A stretch of DNA of 32,895 bases. Origin: an uncultured Bacilli bacterium (GTDB lineage Bacteria > Bacillota_I > Bacilli_A > RF39 > UBA660). Both the position numbers and the translations under genes were made by a program. The stretch's first letter is position 1, and each line of letters begins with the position of its first letter. Positions 1 through 8,073 of the stretch are shown one piece after another. The stretch lies in the NCBI GenBank assembly GCA_910587065.1, contig CAJUMA010000007.1, positions 1 through 32,895 on the forward strand. The letters run 5' to 3'. The notes under the pieces were generated by a model that saw only the letters and a list, made by a program, of their open reading frames with translations, ran no database searches and had not been told where the DNA came from.

Positions 1-71
1 AAATAAATAGATTAAATCAAAAATCACAATTTTTTTATTAAAAAAGTATATATTTTTATTAATAAATATTG

Positions 72-77
72 TATAAT
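72..77 (+). promoter_or_regulatory. -10 box of the small membrane protein gene
   Basis: A TATAAT hexamer lies 29 bases before the ATG at 107. No good -35 hexamer is visible at 16-18 bases upstream in the very AT-rich sequence, so this is a partial promoter call. Confidence 0.4.
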
Positions 78-106
78 CTTTATATAAGATATGAGGTTAA
101 GAAACT

Positions 107-358
107 ATGAAATACAACAAAGAATATTCATGCGAAGAAATAATTAGAATTAATAAGACTAAATACCTGTTTATTGGATTTATAGTTGGCATAATACCAT
201 TTATATTACTTATAAGTATACTTTCTTTAAAAGAAGGTGGAATTAAATTTATCCCATCTATTCTAAGAGACACTATAATTATATTTGGAATAATTACAGC
301 ATGCATAAATTCAATTACTTTAAAAAATAGAATCATAAATAAAATAGAAACTAGTTAG
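107..358 (+). CDS. small two-pass membrane protein, unknown function
   Basis: An 83-residue protein and the only plus-strand gene I support in the window. It has two hydrophobic segments, about residues 20-42 and 54-70, separated by a short polar loop, and a Lys/Asn-rich C-terminus. A GAGG ribosome-binding site lies about 12 bases before the ATG and a TATAAT box is at 72-77. The stop codon lies inside a strong hairpin that ends the transcript. I do not recognise the family and infer no function beyond membrane location. The promoter, ribosome-binding site and terminator arrangement argue for a real gene rather than a chance frame. A minus-strand frame over the same bases is a shadow. Confidence 0.6.
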   Translation: MKYNKEYSCEEIIRINKTKYLFIGFIVGIIPFILLISILSLKEGGIKFIPSILRDTIIIFGIITACINSITLKNRIINKIETS

Positions 359-368
359 TTTCTATTTT
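341..368. terminator. convergent terminator hairpin
   Basis: Arms at 341-351 (aaaatagaaac) and 358-368 (gtttctatttt) are perfectly complementary. One more pair closes into a 4-base loop. A- and T-rich flanks allow it to work in both directions. It includes the stop of the plus-strand gene and the last bases of the minus-strand broken gene, as expected between convergent genes. Confidence 0.7.
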
Positions 369-1260
369 ATTTGTAAACAATAGTTCCTGATAAATATAAT
401 TTATCTGCTTTTGTACTAATATTAAGTCCTTTGCCAGAACCATAGTATCGTTTTTTAATACTAAAATTTAGTTTACTACCTGAATATGTACATTTAAATT
501 CATATCTTGAGTCTATTCCGTATAGGATGGGATCATCTACCTAAGGAAATTTTAAACCCGCCGTCAATGTATGAAAATAGTAATAAGTAGATGAGCTTGT
601 AACAGCTCCATTGCTAACTACAAATCCATGTCCATCTTGAGTTTCACTTGATGAATAATAATTTCCACTCATTTTAAGTTCACAGGCTACTACTTCGCTT
701 GGCGTAAAACCTAAATCTATAGAATAATTATACGTCGTATCTTTAGCATTATTTAAAGACACCCAGAAATTATATTTTAAGGTAACATAGTTGGAATATC
801 TGCTACCTTACTACTAAAAGTATAAACTTTATAATTATCATTAGAAGCTGTACCAGTTATCTTACTTCCATTTACATAGGCTGTTTTTCCACTTAAGATA
901 TTTCCAGCAACTAAGTTTGCATCTCCTTTTATTGTTTGAGCACCACTTAAGTATTGACCTGATGCTATTGTTTGATTTACTTGTTCCAGGGGTGTATGTT
1001 GCTGCTCCTTTACTTGGTATACTTCCTGTTATTGTATTCCCTTTTACATATGCTGTATATCCACTTAGTATTTTATTTGATGTTGCATTTCCGATATTCT
1101 TTATATTATTTATTTCTGTTTGTTTTTCATTTAGTTTTGAATATAAATCATTAAGTGCATCATTGACATTTGTTGCACTTGATCCACTTGCACTATTATC
1201 ATATATTACTCCTTCTAGGGCATATACTGGACTTACTATTATACTTAATACTTTTTTCAC
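367..1260 (-). pseudogene. broken secreted protein with tail-fibre/adhesin-like repeats
   Basis: The reading starts at a GTG (1260) after an AGGTG site and gives a short, possibly truncated signal region ending VYALEG. Next comes an N-terminal module (VIYDNSASGSSATNVNDAL) and a predicted helix. Two repeats follow of the form ILSG-TAYV-G--ITG (ILSGYTAYVKGNTITG, ILSGKTAYVNGSKITG), like those in phage tail and adhesin proteins. The frame is lost near 976-978, where an extra base sits in an A run on the coding strand, and again near 795-800. A TAG interrupts it in frame at 541-543, yet coding continues in the same frame to 367 (VDDPILYGIDS... to SGTIVYK). The C-terminal part contains GFTPSEVVACELK, similar to phage tail C-terminal domains. 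Three lesions in about 300 codons make a pseudogene more likely than a programmed frameshift. Assembly errors could explain some of them. Confidence 0.7.
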
Positions 1261-1374
1261 TAAAAAACACCTACAATCTTTATCCGTTTTTAAGCGGACT
1301 TATCTACTTTGATTATAGCTTTTTTTAGCAAGACCTAATCATCTTGTCAAGTGTTTTTTTTGTAATTTTTTACA

Positions 1375-1401
1375 TAAAAAAAAGAAATCTTTCGACTTCT
1401 T
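1375..1401 (-). terminator. terminator of the pilin-like gene
   Basis: On the minus strand an 8-bp stem (AAGAAGTC/GATTTCTT, one G-U pair) closes a GAAA tetraloop and is followed by a run of T. It begins at the stop codon of the gene at 1400-1906. Confidence 0.8.
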
Positions 1402-1906
1402 ATTCAACAATGATTTCTTCCTCTTCTTTCTCTTCTTCCTCTTCTGGAACAGTTTTATCAAATAAATCATCATCAAAAGGATTTGTATCACTAGGTACTC
1501 CATCTTCACATTCTGCCGGTTTCAATAAACAAGTTTGACAAACATTTGCATCATCACTTATCGCATTATAATCATTTAAAGCTGATAAAATTACATGTAT
1601 AATTGTTGGTAATATAAATATTGAAAAACCAATCAAAAATCTAATACCAAGTTTCTTAGCTGATGATGTAAGAGATTTTTCATCTCCCCCAGTTACAGCT
1701 TTAAACATATCAAAAGTTCCTAGAGCAATAACAATAAAGGGAATAAAAATACGTGCTACAAATAAAAAATAACCAGTAACTCTTAAAGCATCCATAACTT
1801 CTTTTTGTGTACAAAAATCCTGACCTATATGTCCTGATTCTGCATAAACCATAACGGGAAAACACAAAACAATAATCAACAATAAAGTTAAAAATCTTTT
1901 TTTCAT
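1400..1906 (-). CDS. TrbC/VirB2-like pilin-like membrane protein
   Basis: A 168-residue protein. The start is taken at the ATG of MKKRF, 6 bases after AGGTG. A GTG three codons earlier falls inside that site. A signal peptide covers residues 1-22 (VYA|E). Two membrane segments follow at about 44-68 and 86-110, joined by a basic loop with TGGDEKSLTSSAKKLGIRF. This two-helix layout and loop resemble VirB2/TrbC conjugation pilins and related small pilin-like proteins of Firmicutes. The exported tail has a Cys cluster (C123, C126, C133) and ends in a long Glu run, which is unusual for VirB2. The gene is monocistronic, with a TATAAT at 1927-1932 and its own terminator. No other conjugation gene is present, so a transfer function is not supported; a surface or channel role is only a guess. 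Confidence 0.5.
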   Translation of the reverse strand: MKKRFLTLLLIIVLCFPVMVYAESGHIGQDFCTQKEVMDALRVTGYFLFVARIFIPFIVIALGTFDMFKAVTGGDEKSLTSSAKKLGIRFLIGFSIFILPTIIHVILSALNDYNAISDDANVCQTCLLKPAECEDGVPSDTNPFDDDLFDKTVPEEEEEKEEEEIIVE

Positions 1907-1961
1907 TAATATCACCTACTAAAATTATTATAACATTAAATGTTTCTTAAAAATACACTTA

Positions 1962-2648
1962 TTATCTAGTATTTACATTAGGGGTCAAAGAAGAAATGAT
2001 ATCTCCAGCTTTTTCTTCATCTCTTAGCAAGCCATTTATAAATAAATTATAATCATCAATCTCTTTTAAGTGCTTTTCTATATCTTTCCCTGAAAGACAT
2101 TTTACCACATCATAGTTCTCCATAGAAATATTTCTAATTCTTATATTAAGCATATTTTTAAACATATTAACCTGTTTATAATCCCCAATCATATAAGCAA
2201 CATGTATAATAAATAGATAAGCAACTATATCAGCATTAACTTCAATTGGAAAAAAATCATGATTCCTTGAATAAAACGCCTCCGATAAAATTATACTTTT
2301 AGATAAATCTGCAAAACAATCTAAGTATATTTTCGAAATAATATCATCATTACAAAGAGCAAACCTATATTGTAAAGCATGCCTTATCTCATGTACTAAA
2401 CCAAAAAGCATCATATAATTATTATAAATTAGTTCACCAGAGGAAAAAAATTCGTTATAGTCAACGCAGATAATATTTTTATCAGAATCATAACAAATTA
2501 AATAATTTTTATCACTTTCAAAAACAACATCATCTATGTATACATCATAAATTTTAGAAAGTATCTCGACAATCTTTATAATATCGACAAATTTTAAATT
2601 TTCATAACTATTATTTCTTCTTTTTATAATACTGACTATTTCTTCCAT
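1962..2648 (-). CDS. putative HExxH metallopeptidase-like protein
   Basis: A 228-residue soluble protein. The start is taken at MEEIV because GGAG lies 10 bases upstream; a frame extension to a TTG has no such site. Residues 86-90 read HEIRH, a zincin HExxH motif, in the helical context GLVHEIRHALQY. A possible third zinc ligand is E136 in PIEVNAD, 46 residues on, in the manner of ImmA/M78-like proteins. There is no signal peptide, so it is probably cytoplasmic. It lies 42 bases after ylxM, in the place where ffh often follows in Bacillota. Without a family match I cannot tell whether it cleaves a specific regulator, as ImmA does, or is a degenerate homologue. It could have moved into this site as a cargo gene. 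Confidence 0.5.
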   Translation of the reverse strand: MEEIVSIIKRRNNSYENLKFVDIIKIVEILSKIYDVYIDDVVFESDKNYLICYDSDKNIICVDYNEFFSSGELIYNNYMMLFGLVHEIRHALQYRFALCNDDIISKIYLDCFADLSKSIILSEAFYSRNHDFFPIEVNADIVAYLFIIHVAYMIGDYKQVNMFKNMLNIRIRNISMENYDVVKCLSGKDIEKHLKEIDDYNLFINGLLRDEEKAGDIISSLTPNVNTR

Positions 2649-2690
2649 ATGTAATATACTCCAACAAAGCAATTAAAATGCTGATACTTA

Positions 2691-2972
2691 TTATATATAA
2701 TCAATTATTTTTTTGCAAGATTCCTTATCAAGAATTTCCATTATTTTATTTTTATTATAATTAAGACTTAAAATTTTTTCATATTCTTCTAACTTTTCCT
2801 TTACTTCTATTAAAGATTTACTAACAGCATTCTTACTTACACCATTATTTTCCGCTATTTCATCCATTAAAAGATTTTCAAAATAATACTCCTCAAAATA
2901 ATTTCTTTGCTTCTCTGTTAATAAATCTTTATAGTAATCATAAAGTGAAGTTAAATAATTCAATTCATCCAT
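2691..2972 (-). CDS. ylxM: YlxM, SRP-associated helix-turn-helix protein
   Basis: A 93-residue protein of the YlxM/UPF0122 family. The N-terminus holds the characteristic YYKDLLTEKQRNYFEEYYFE, followed by a sigma-70 region-4-like helix-turn-helix (LLMDEIAENNGVSKNAVSKSL, about residues 34-54). It begins inside the stop of ftsY (TAATG), so the two are translationally coupled. In Bacillus and Streptococcus ylxM sits with ftsY and ffh, and the protein modulates signal recognition particle activity. Here ffh is not adjacent; a metallopeptidase-like gene follows instead. The family call rests on sequence and on position next to ftsY. Confidence 0.9.
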   Translation of the reverse strand: MDELNYLTSLYDYYKDLLTEKQRNYFEEYYFENLLMDEIAENNGVSKNAVSKSLIEVKEKLEEYEKILSLNYNKNKIMEILDKESCKKIIDYI

Positions 2973-4174
2973 TACATCATATCCTTAAATAAACCATAAA
3001 TATAATCTTCAATATCAAACGCTCTTAAGTCATTAACACCTTCGCCAAGACCAATAAACTTAACAGGTAGTCCAACAGTTTCTTTAATAGCCAGTACTAT
3101 ACCACCTTTTGCTGTACCATCAAGTTTAGTTAATACAATACCTGTAATATTTGTAATTCCTTTAAAACTCTCAGCTTGACTTATGCCATTTTGTCCTGTT
3201 GTTGCATCTATTATTAAAAGCGTTTCATGTGGTGCATTAGGTACATGTTTTCCAATAACTTTATTAATTTTATCAAGTTCATTCATCAAGTTAACTTTAT
3301 TTTGTAATCTTCCAGCAGTATCAATTAAAACAATATCAACACTTTCTTCTTTTGCTTTTAAAAGCCCATCATATATAACTCCCGCCGGATCAGTATTTTC
3401 TTTACCATAGAAAAGCGAATCGGTTCTCTTTGCCCACTCCTCTAACTGAGGAACAGCACCAGCCCTAAAAGTATCCCCAGCAATTAACATTACTTTCTTA
3501 CCTTCATTTTTATACTTATTAGCAAGTTTACCAATAGTAGTAGTTTTACCAACTCCATTAACACCAACCATCAAGATAACAGTTGGACCAGATTCTGCCA
3601 TATTTATCTTATCAGTTAAACTTTCCCCTTCAACATAAATCATAAATAATTCATCAACTATAACTTCTGTTAAGAAAGAAACATCGGTAATATTTTCATG
3701 TTTTACACGCGTCTTTAATCTATCCAAAAACTTAAATACGGTATTAACACCAATATCTGCTTTAATAAGCAAACTTTCTAATTCTTCATAATACTCGTCA
3801 GTTACCCTTGTAAACTTTTTACCCAATAAAGATAATTCTGAAACAAATTCTTTTCTTGTCTTTTCAAGACCTTTATCATAAGTTACTAAATCTTTATCTT
3901 TTTCAGATAATTTAATTTCCTTTTTCTTATCCTTTTTCTTTTTCTTAATATTTTTATTAGGAAGTGTTTCTGATTCTTCAGCTTCTTTTATTTCTTCTTT
4001 ATCCTCTATTGTCGTATCATCATTTATTTCTTCTTGCTCTACTTCATTTTCTTCACTTTCTATTTCTTCAGAATAATCTTCCTCGATTGTTTCATCCTCT
4101 AAAATATCTTTTAATTCTTCTTCTCTTTCCTTTTTTGTTTTAAAAACATCTTTAAACTTTTGAAATAATCCCAT
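2972..4174 (-). CDS. ftsY: FtsY, signal recognition particle receptor GTPase
   Basis: A 400-residue SRP receptor that docks ribosome-SRP complexes at the membrane. Residues 1-90 form a charged A-domain: an amphipathic start (MGLFQKFKDVF), a long Glu-rich stretch and a Lys block. The N domain spans about 95-190. The G domain has the P-loop GVNGVGKT (204-211), DTFRAGA (234-240), DTAGR (285-289) and TKLD (349-352), and ends with the C-terminal GLGEGVNDLRAFD box. All catalytic motifs are intact. AAGGAGGG precedes the ATG, which shares a base with the stop of ltaS (TAATG). ylxM follows in the same way, giving a coupled ltaS-ftsY-ylxM unit. Confidence 0.97.
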   Translation of the reverse strand: MGLFQKFKDVFKTKKEREEELKDILEDETIEEDYSEEIESEENEVEQEEINDDTTIEDKEEIKEAEESETLPNKNIKKKKKDKKKEIKLSEKDKDLVTYDKGLEKTRKEFVSELSLLGKKFTRVTDEYYEELESLLIKADIGVNTVFKFLDRLKTRVKHENITDVSFLTEVIVDELFMIYVEGESLTDKINMAESGPTVILMVGVNGVGKTTTIGKLANKYKNEGKKVMLIAGDTFRAGAVPQLEEWAKRTDSLFYGKENTDPAGVIYDGLLKAKEESVDIVLIDTAGRLQNKVNLMNELDKINKVIGKHVPNAPHETLLIIDATTGQNGISQAESFKGITNITGIVLTKLDGTAKGGIVLAIKETVGLPVKFIGLGEGVNDLRAFDIEDYIYGLFKDMM

Positions 4175-6114
4175 TATTTCCCTCCTTCTAAAGTTTTATA
4201 GTAATCTTTTTTTATTAAAAGTTTACTCATTTGAAACTTCATATCTACAATACTATTTATTTCATTTATATAATCATTACTTACAATTTCATCATTGAAA
4301 GGTTCAAATTTCTTTTTTAAATAATCGTAACGTCCTTTATTCGTAATCCATGATTTATTATTAAATATTACTAAATCATCTGAACTTGAAAATATATCTT
4401 TTCCAATTAGTAATCGTGAATCATATTCAACGCCAAATAAATTTAAAATTGTTGGAAGCAAATCAAGTGATGATGTATATTTACTTACATGTGTACTACT
4501 TACCTTACTATTATATATAATTAAATTGTTTTTATAAAGGTCAAAGTTCGGATTTTTCATCCAATCCACATAATTTTTAATCTCATCATTACTTAACCCA
4601 TAGGGATAATGATCAGGTGATATCACTATGACTGTATCATCTAATATTCCATCATCTTCTAACTTCTTTAATAATAATTCCATTGATTTATCAAATTCAA
4701 TCTGCGTTGCAATATAGGCTTTTATCGCATTGCTGGCATCTAGCTTTAATACTTTTTCTCTATTCTTTAAAGCAATGGCATTACCACCAGTAAAATTATA
4801 CTCAAGATGTCCACTTATACTCATATAATAAGTTATAAATCTTTCTTCTTTAGAATAAATATCATAGCTTGCATTGATAACATCGATATCACTTGTTGGC
4901 CAAGAATCTTTTATACCTTGTAAAGCATATTTATATCCTTTTTTATATCGGTCATATCCGTAATAGGTATAACCTAAATTAGGCATTATTTTATCCCTGC
5001 TGTAATAATTATAAGTCCAACCATGAAAAGCATTGGCTTTATAGCCGTAATGTTCCAAGATATTACCAAGAGAATAAGGTAAATACTTAGAAATTGTTGC
5101 TTTCATGGAGCAAGTTTCAACCCCCGGTAAAATAGATAACTGGTTAATAAACTCACCATCTGAAGTTGAACAGTTATATATAGGTTGATAATAATTATCA
5201 AATATAAAAGATGAATTAGTTAACTTATAAAGAGTTGGTGTTAACTCCTCTGAAACAGCAATTGGATAAAAACCTTCAGCCACAATAAATATTAAGTTCT
5301 TACCGCTAAATATTCCCGTGTATTCATTTTTATTAGTAGCCTCCATATTTTCAAAATAAGTATGCATATTTTTTATAGTTGTATCTTTAGTATTATCGCG
5401 AAGAAGAGAAAAGTCTATACTCGTTATGTTGTATTCAATTCCCGAATCCTTAGTAAAAGTAGATACATTACTAACATCAACATTTCCTTCAAATTTAAAT
5501 AAATATTTAAACACGTCTAAACTAAGGGCAGGAGCAAGTCCAAGATTATTAGTTGTCTGCATTAAGTCATTTTTCTTATAAACTAAATCATGTATAGACT
5601 CAGAAGTATTTAAATCCAGTTCAATCGCGGTTAAGCTAAAGAAAAATGCACACATTAATAAAGCTAAAGCATCTTTATTGTTCTTTTTTTGGACTAAAAA
5701 AACATTTTTTAAAGAAAGTATCAACATAACAATAAAGGGAATAAACAAAACAAAAATAATCAATAAATTGGATTTTATATGAGCCACGATAGAAGATGCA
5801 AAATCCATTACTTGATTTCCATAAATTATTGCTGAAAAACCGCAAATAGTTTTATAGAAACTGTAATAAATCGTTAGCGAAGAAACAACTAAACATAAGC
5901 TAAACAAAAGAATTAAATTAATAATTTTATTTACATTGCGTTTCTTACTTAAACAAGATAAAAAAGTATTTATATTTGCTGTTAAAAAAGAAAAGATTAC
6001 TATATAAAATATACCTATATCAAAAGTCTTTATTACAAATAGTTTAAATAATAATTCTATCAAAAGTACCAATATAAAATTAGTTATTAATAACTTAGCA
6101 TAATTATACTTCAT
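4174..6114 (-). CDS. LtaS-type lipoteichoic acid synthase / sulfatase-family phosphoglycerol transferase
   Basis: A 646-residue protein, the usual LtaS length. Five membrane segments occupy residues 9-170, followed by an extracellular alkaline phosphatase-like domain. Residues matching the LtaS active site are visible: E280 (IFIVAEGFY), nucleophile T317 (NCSTSDGEF), H364 (FHGWTYNYYSRD), R373, H436 (SISGHLEY) and D501-H502 (ISPDHYPYG). The family polymerises glycerol phosphate from phosphatidylglycerol at the outer membrane face. Variants include primases and other lipid-headgroup transferases, so the exact substrate is uncertain. The start is the second ATG, 7 bases after AAGG; the first is too close. 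A TATAAT at 6138-6143 lies just after the preceding terminator, so it probably has its own promoter. It overlaps ftsY by one base. Confidence 0.88.
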   Translation of the reverse strand: MKYNYAKLLITNFILVLLIELLFKLFVIKTFDIGIFYIVIFSFLTANINTFLSCLSKKRNVNKIINLILLFSLCLVVSSLTIYYSFYKTICGFSAIIYGNQVMDFASSIVAHIKSNLLIIFVLFIPFIVMLILSLKNVFLVQKKNNKDALALLMCAFFFSLTAIELDLNTSESIHDLVYKKNDLMQTTNNLGLAPALSLDVFKYLFKFEGNVDVSNVSTFTKDSGIEYNITSIDFSLLRDNTKDTTIKNMHTYFENMEATNKNEYTGIFSGKNLIFIVAEGFYPIAVSEELTPTLYKLTNSSFIFDNYYQPIYNCSTSDGEFINQLSILPGVETCSMKATISKYLPYSLGNILEHYGYKANAFHGWTYNYYSRDKIMPNLGYTYYGYDRYKKGYKYALQGIKDSWPTSDIDVINASYDIYSKEERFITYYMSISGHLEYNFTGGNAIALKNREKVLKLDASNAIKAYIATQIEFDKSMELLLKKLEDDGILDDTVIVISPDHYPYGLSNDEIKNYVDWMKNPNFDLYKNNLIIYNSKVSSTHVSKYTSSLDLLPTILNLFGVEYDSRLLIGKDIFSSSDDLVIFNNKSWITNKGRYDYLKKKFEPFNDEIVSNDYINEINSIVDMKFQMSKLLIKKDYYKTLEGGK

Positions 6115-6153
6115 ATTCATTCCTTCTAACTCTTCTTATTATAATATAAAGGC

Positions 6154-6184
6154 AAAAAAAAATAAACGATAAACACGTTTATTT
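6154..6184 (-). terminator. terminator of the murG-prepilin operon
   Basis: On the minus strand AAATAAACG and CGTTTATTT form a 9-bp stem with a 7-base loop, followed by a long T run. The stop codon of the prepilin gene lies in the 5' arm. Confidence 0.85.
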
Positions 6185-6706
6185 TTCACAACCAGACTTA
6201 ATTTCTACTGTATAGCCTTTAGTTACATAATAGCCATTATCCATATCATAGTCAATCTTCAAATGCAATGTACAATTCTCTGGAACATGACAATTTTGAT
6301 CTTTTTCTAAAGGCTTACCATCTACTATCTCACCTTTATATTTACATCTTTTATCATAGTAACCTTCATTAACCAACGTTTTAGCATTCACATCAATTCC
6401 ATCACGACGAATAACATATGTTCTAAAATCATACATAGTTAAACGATCTCCCTTTTTATAATTGTGACCATTAAGATCATTCAAAGCAACATTCTCATCA
6501 TAAATGTATTCTTTATCTCCAGTATCTAAATCCGTAAGATACATTCTTCCTGCATCAATTAAAGCATCTTTATCAAACTTTCTTAAAGTCGATCTAGCAC
6601 CCGAAAAAGCTGATAGAAATGCTGGCATAATTAAGATAGCAACAAGTGCCAAAACACTTAGCACAGCCAATATTTCAATTAATGTAAAACCATTTTTACT
6701 CTTCAT
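6179..6706 (-). CDS. type IV prepilin-like (class III signal) protein
   Basis: A 176-residue protein. The start at MKSKNGF is preceded by AAGGAAGG and overlaps the end of queH by 11 bases. Residues 6-11 read G|FTLIE, the PilD/ComC prepilin peptidase site with the conserved mature Glu5. A hydrophobic helix follows (12-35), then an extracellular globular part with four cysteines. It resembles ComGC/PulG-type major pseudopilins, but at 176 residues it is longer than ComGC (about 100). No pilus ATPase, platform protein or prepilin peptidase lies in the window, so its machinery must be elsewhere. A role in DNA uptake, adhesion or secretion is equally open. Confidence 0.75.
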   Translation of the reverse strand: MKSKNGFTLIEILAVLSVLALVAILIMPAFLSAFSGARSTLRKFDKDALIDAGRMYLTDLDTGDKEYIYDENVALNDLNGHNYKKGDRLTMYDFRTYVIRRDGIDVNAKTLVNEGYYDKRCKYKGEIVDGKPLEKDQNCHVPENCTLHLKIDYDMDNGYYVTKGYTVEIKSGCEK

Positions 6707-7301
6707 ATTTCTTAATTCCTTCCTTACTATATAAACATCCACAATAATCTTGTCGATATAAATTATACTGTTTTGAAAATTCTATACTTTTTTTATATCC
6801 TTCTTTTTTCTTAAAGTCGGAATATAAAAATTTAATACCTAAATTAATACCAATACCTTCACCTATTTTATTAATAAGTTCACTGTTTTTGTGAGGAGAG
6901 ACAGTTAGAGTAGTACCAAAATAATCAAATCCTTTATCTAAAGCTTTCTTAGCTGTATATTTTAGTCTAATTCCAAAACAAACACTACATCTCTTTCCAC
7001 CTTCTAGTTCTTCCCTTAAATATTTAGTTTTATTTGTCCAAATATCATTTTCATAATCACAATCCATAAACTTAATATTCCATTCTTTAAGAAGTCTAAT
7101 TTGTTCATTCTTCCGATGAATATATTCATCTAATGGCTCAATATTTGGATTATAATAAATTACTGTAATATCAAAATAATCTTTTAATCTATCTATACAA
7201 GCAGAAGAACAAGGGCCACAACAACTATGTAGTAAAATAGTTTTCTTGTCCAAAAACGAATTTATAATTTCCATCATCTTATTATCATAATTTATTTTCA
7301 T
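6696..7301 (-). CDS. queH: QueH, epoxyqueuosine reductase
   Basis: A 201-residue protein of the QueH (former DUF208) family, which performs the last step of queuosine tRNA modification in place of the cobalamin-dependent QueG. Family cysteine motifs are all present: CCGPC (27-31), RCSVCF (C105, C108) and YCGC (C187, C189), ligands for the iron-sulfur cluster and metal centre. NPNIEP and the TLTVSPHKN stretch are also typical. It starts 2 bases after divIB and overlaps the prepilin gene, so it is co-transcribed with cell-wall genes for no obvious functional reason. Length and motifs are normal. Confidence 0.93.
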   Translation of the reverse strand: MKINYDNKMMEIINSFLDKKTILLHSCCGPCSSACIDRLKDYFDITVIYYNPNIEPLDEYIHRKNEQIRLLKEWNIKFMDCDYENDIWTNKTKYLREELEGGKRCSVCFGIRLKYTAKKALDKGFDYFGTTLTVSPHKNSELINKIGEGIGINLGIKFLYSDFKKKEGYKKSIEFSKQYNLYRQDYCGCLYSKEGIKKYEE

Positions 7302-7303
7302 TA

Positions 7304-8062
7304 TTATTCCTCTTTTACCTCTTTTGTTGTTACAACTTCTTCATATTTTTTAAAGAAATAATTATCTTCTGTTCCATCTAAATATAGAGTTCCATTAGAA
7401 GTAATTTTATTAGTAGCTATTATATCCAAATACTTATTTAATGATTTTAATCTTTTAGCATTTATATAAACCATATTTTTATCATTCATGGATAATAAAA
7501 AACGATATTCATCTATTATTTGATTTTCTTTATTATAAGAAGGTTTATATTCAATATCATTTATCATATATAAAATACCTTCATCAAGAGTACTTAAACT
7601 ATTGGCAAGTGTTTTCATAATTTCATCTGGAGTTGTATTAAGAAGTGTTGGAATCCCAATTAAATCTGAATCACGAACATCTATTAAACTTCCATCACTT
7701 AATGCAACTTTATCTTCAAGTTTTACTAAGAACATCGGCCTATTCTCTTCCACTTCAATTAATAAAACAAAATTCCACCCATAGCTTATTGTTGCCTTTC
7801 TTACATAGGGATTTTTTTCTAACTCTAAAGTTAATCCTTTTGGACTAATCGAAGCAAAAGAGGGATAACTATCTAATCCTAATTCTCTTATAATATCAAT
7901 ATCTGTTAATATTTTATTGCCTTTTATATCAAAGTGTCTAATTGGTTGTTTATAAATAGATATGCATAAACAAACGATAATGTAGATTATAAGTACAAAA
8001 ACTAGAGTTCTAGCTATATTAAATCTTTTTTTCTTCTTTTTTATATTCTCTCTAGTTTTCAT
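7304..8062 (-). CDS. divIB: DivIB/FtsQ, cell division protein
   Basis: A 252-residue bitopic protein. A Lys-rich cytoplasmic start is followed by a membrane segment at about 18-36. A POTRA domain (about 41-110) opens IRHFDIKGNKILTDIDI and contains KGLTLELEKNPYVRKA. A beta domain follows with the typical PMFLVKLEDKVALSDGSLID stretch. It acts in the FtsQ/L/B (DivIB/FtsL/DivIC) complex of the division septum. The order murG then divIB is the standard dcw-cluster order, here 11 bases apart. AGGAGG precedes the ATG. No ftsA or ftsZ follows: queH interrupts the cluster, as in reduced or rearranged dcw regions. Confidence 0.9.
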   Translation of the reverse strand: MKTRENIKKKKKRFNIARTLVFVLIIYIIVCLCISIYKQPIRHFDIKGNKILTDIDIIRELGLDSYPSFASISPKGLTLELEKNPYVRKATISYGWNFVLLIEVEENRPMFLVKLEDKVALSDGSLIDVRDSDLIGIPTLLNTTPDEIMKTLANSLSTLDEGILYMINDIEYKPSYNKENQIIDEYRFLLSMNDKNMVYINAKRLKSLNKYLDIIATNKITSNGTLYLDGTEDNYFFKKYEEVVTTKEVKEE

Positions 8063-8073
8063 GAGTATTCCTC

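Noticed and set aside
541..1000. Programmed frameshifting or stop-codon readthrough in the broken gene
   Set aside because: There are three separate lesions, with no slippery heptamer and pseudoknot that I could see. Decay or sequencing error is simpler.
917..1312. A 131-codon hydrophobic plus-strand frame opposite the broken adhesin gene
   Set aside because: The hydrophobicity is the antisense of Asn/Ser/Lys-rich codons. The minus strand holds recognisable repeats on both sides of the frameshifts.
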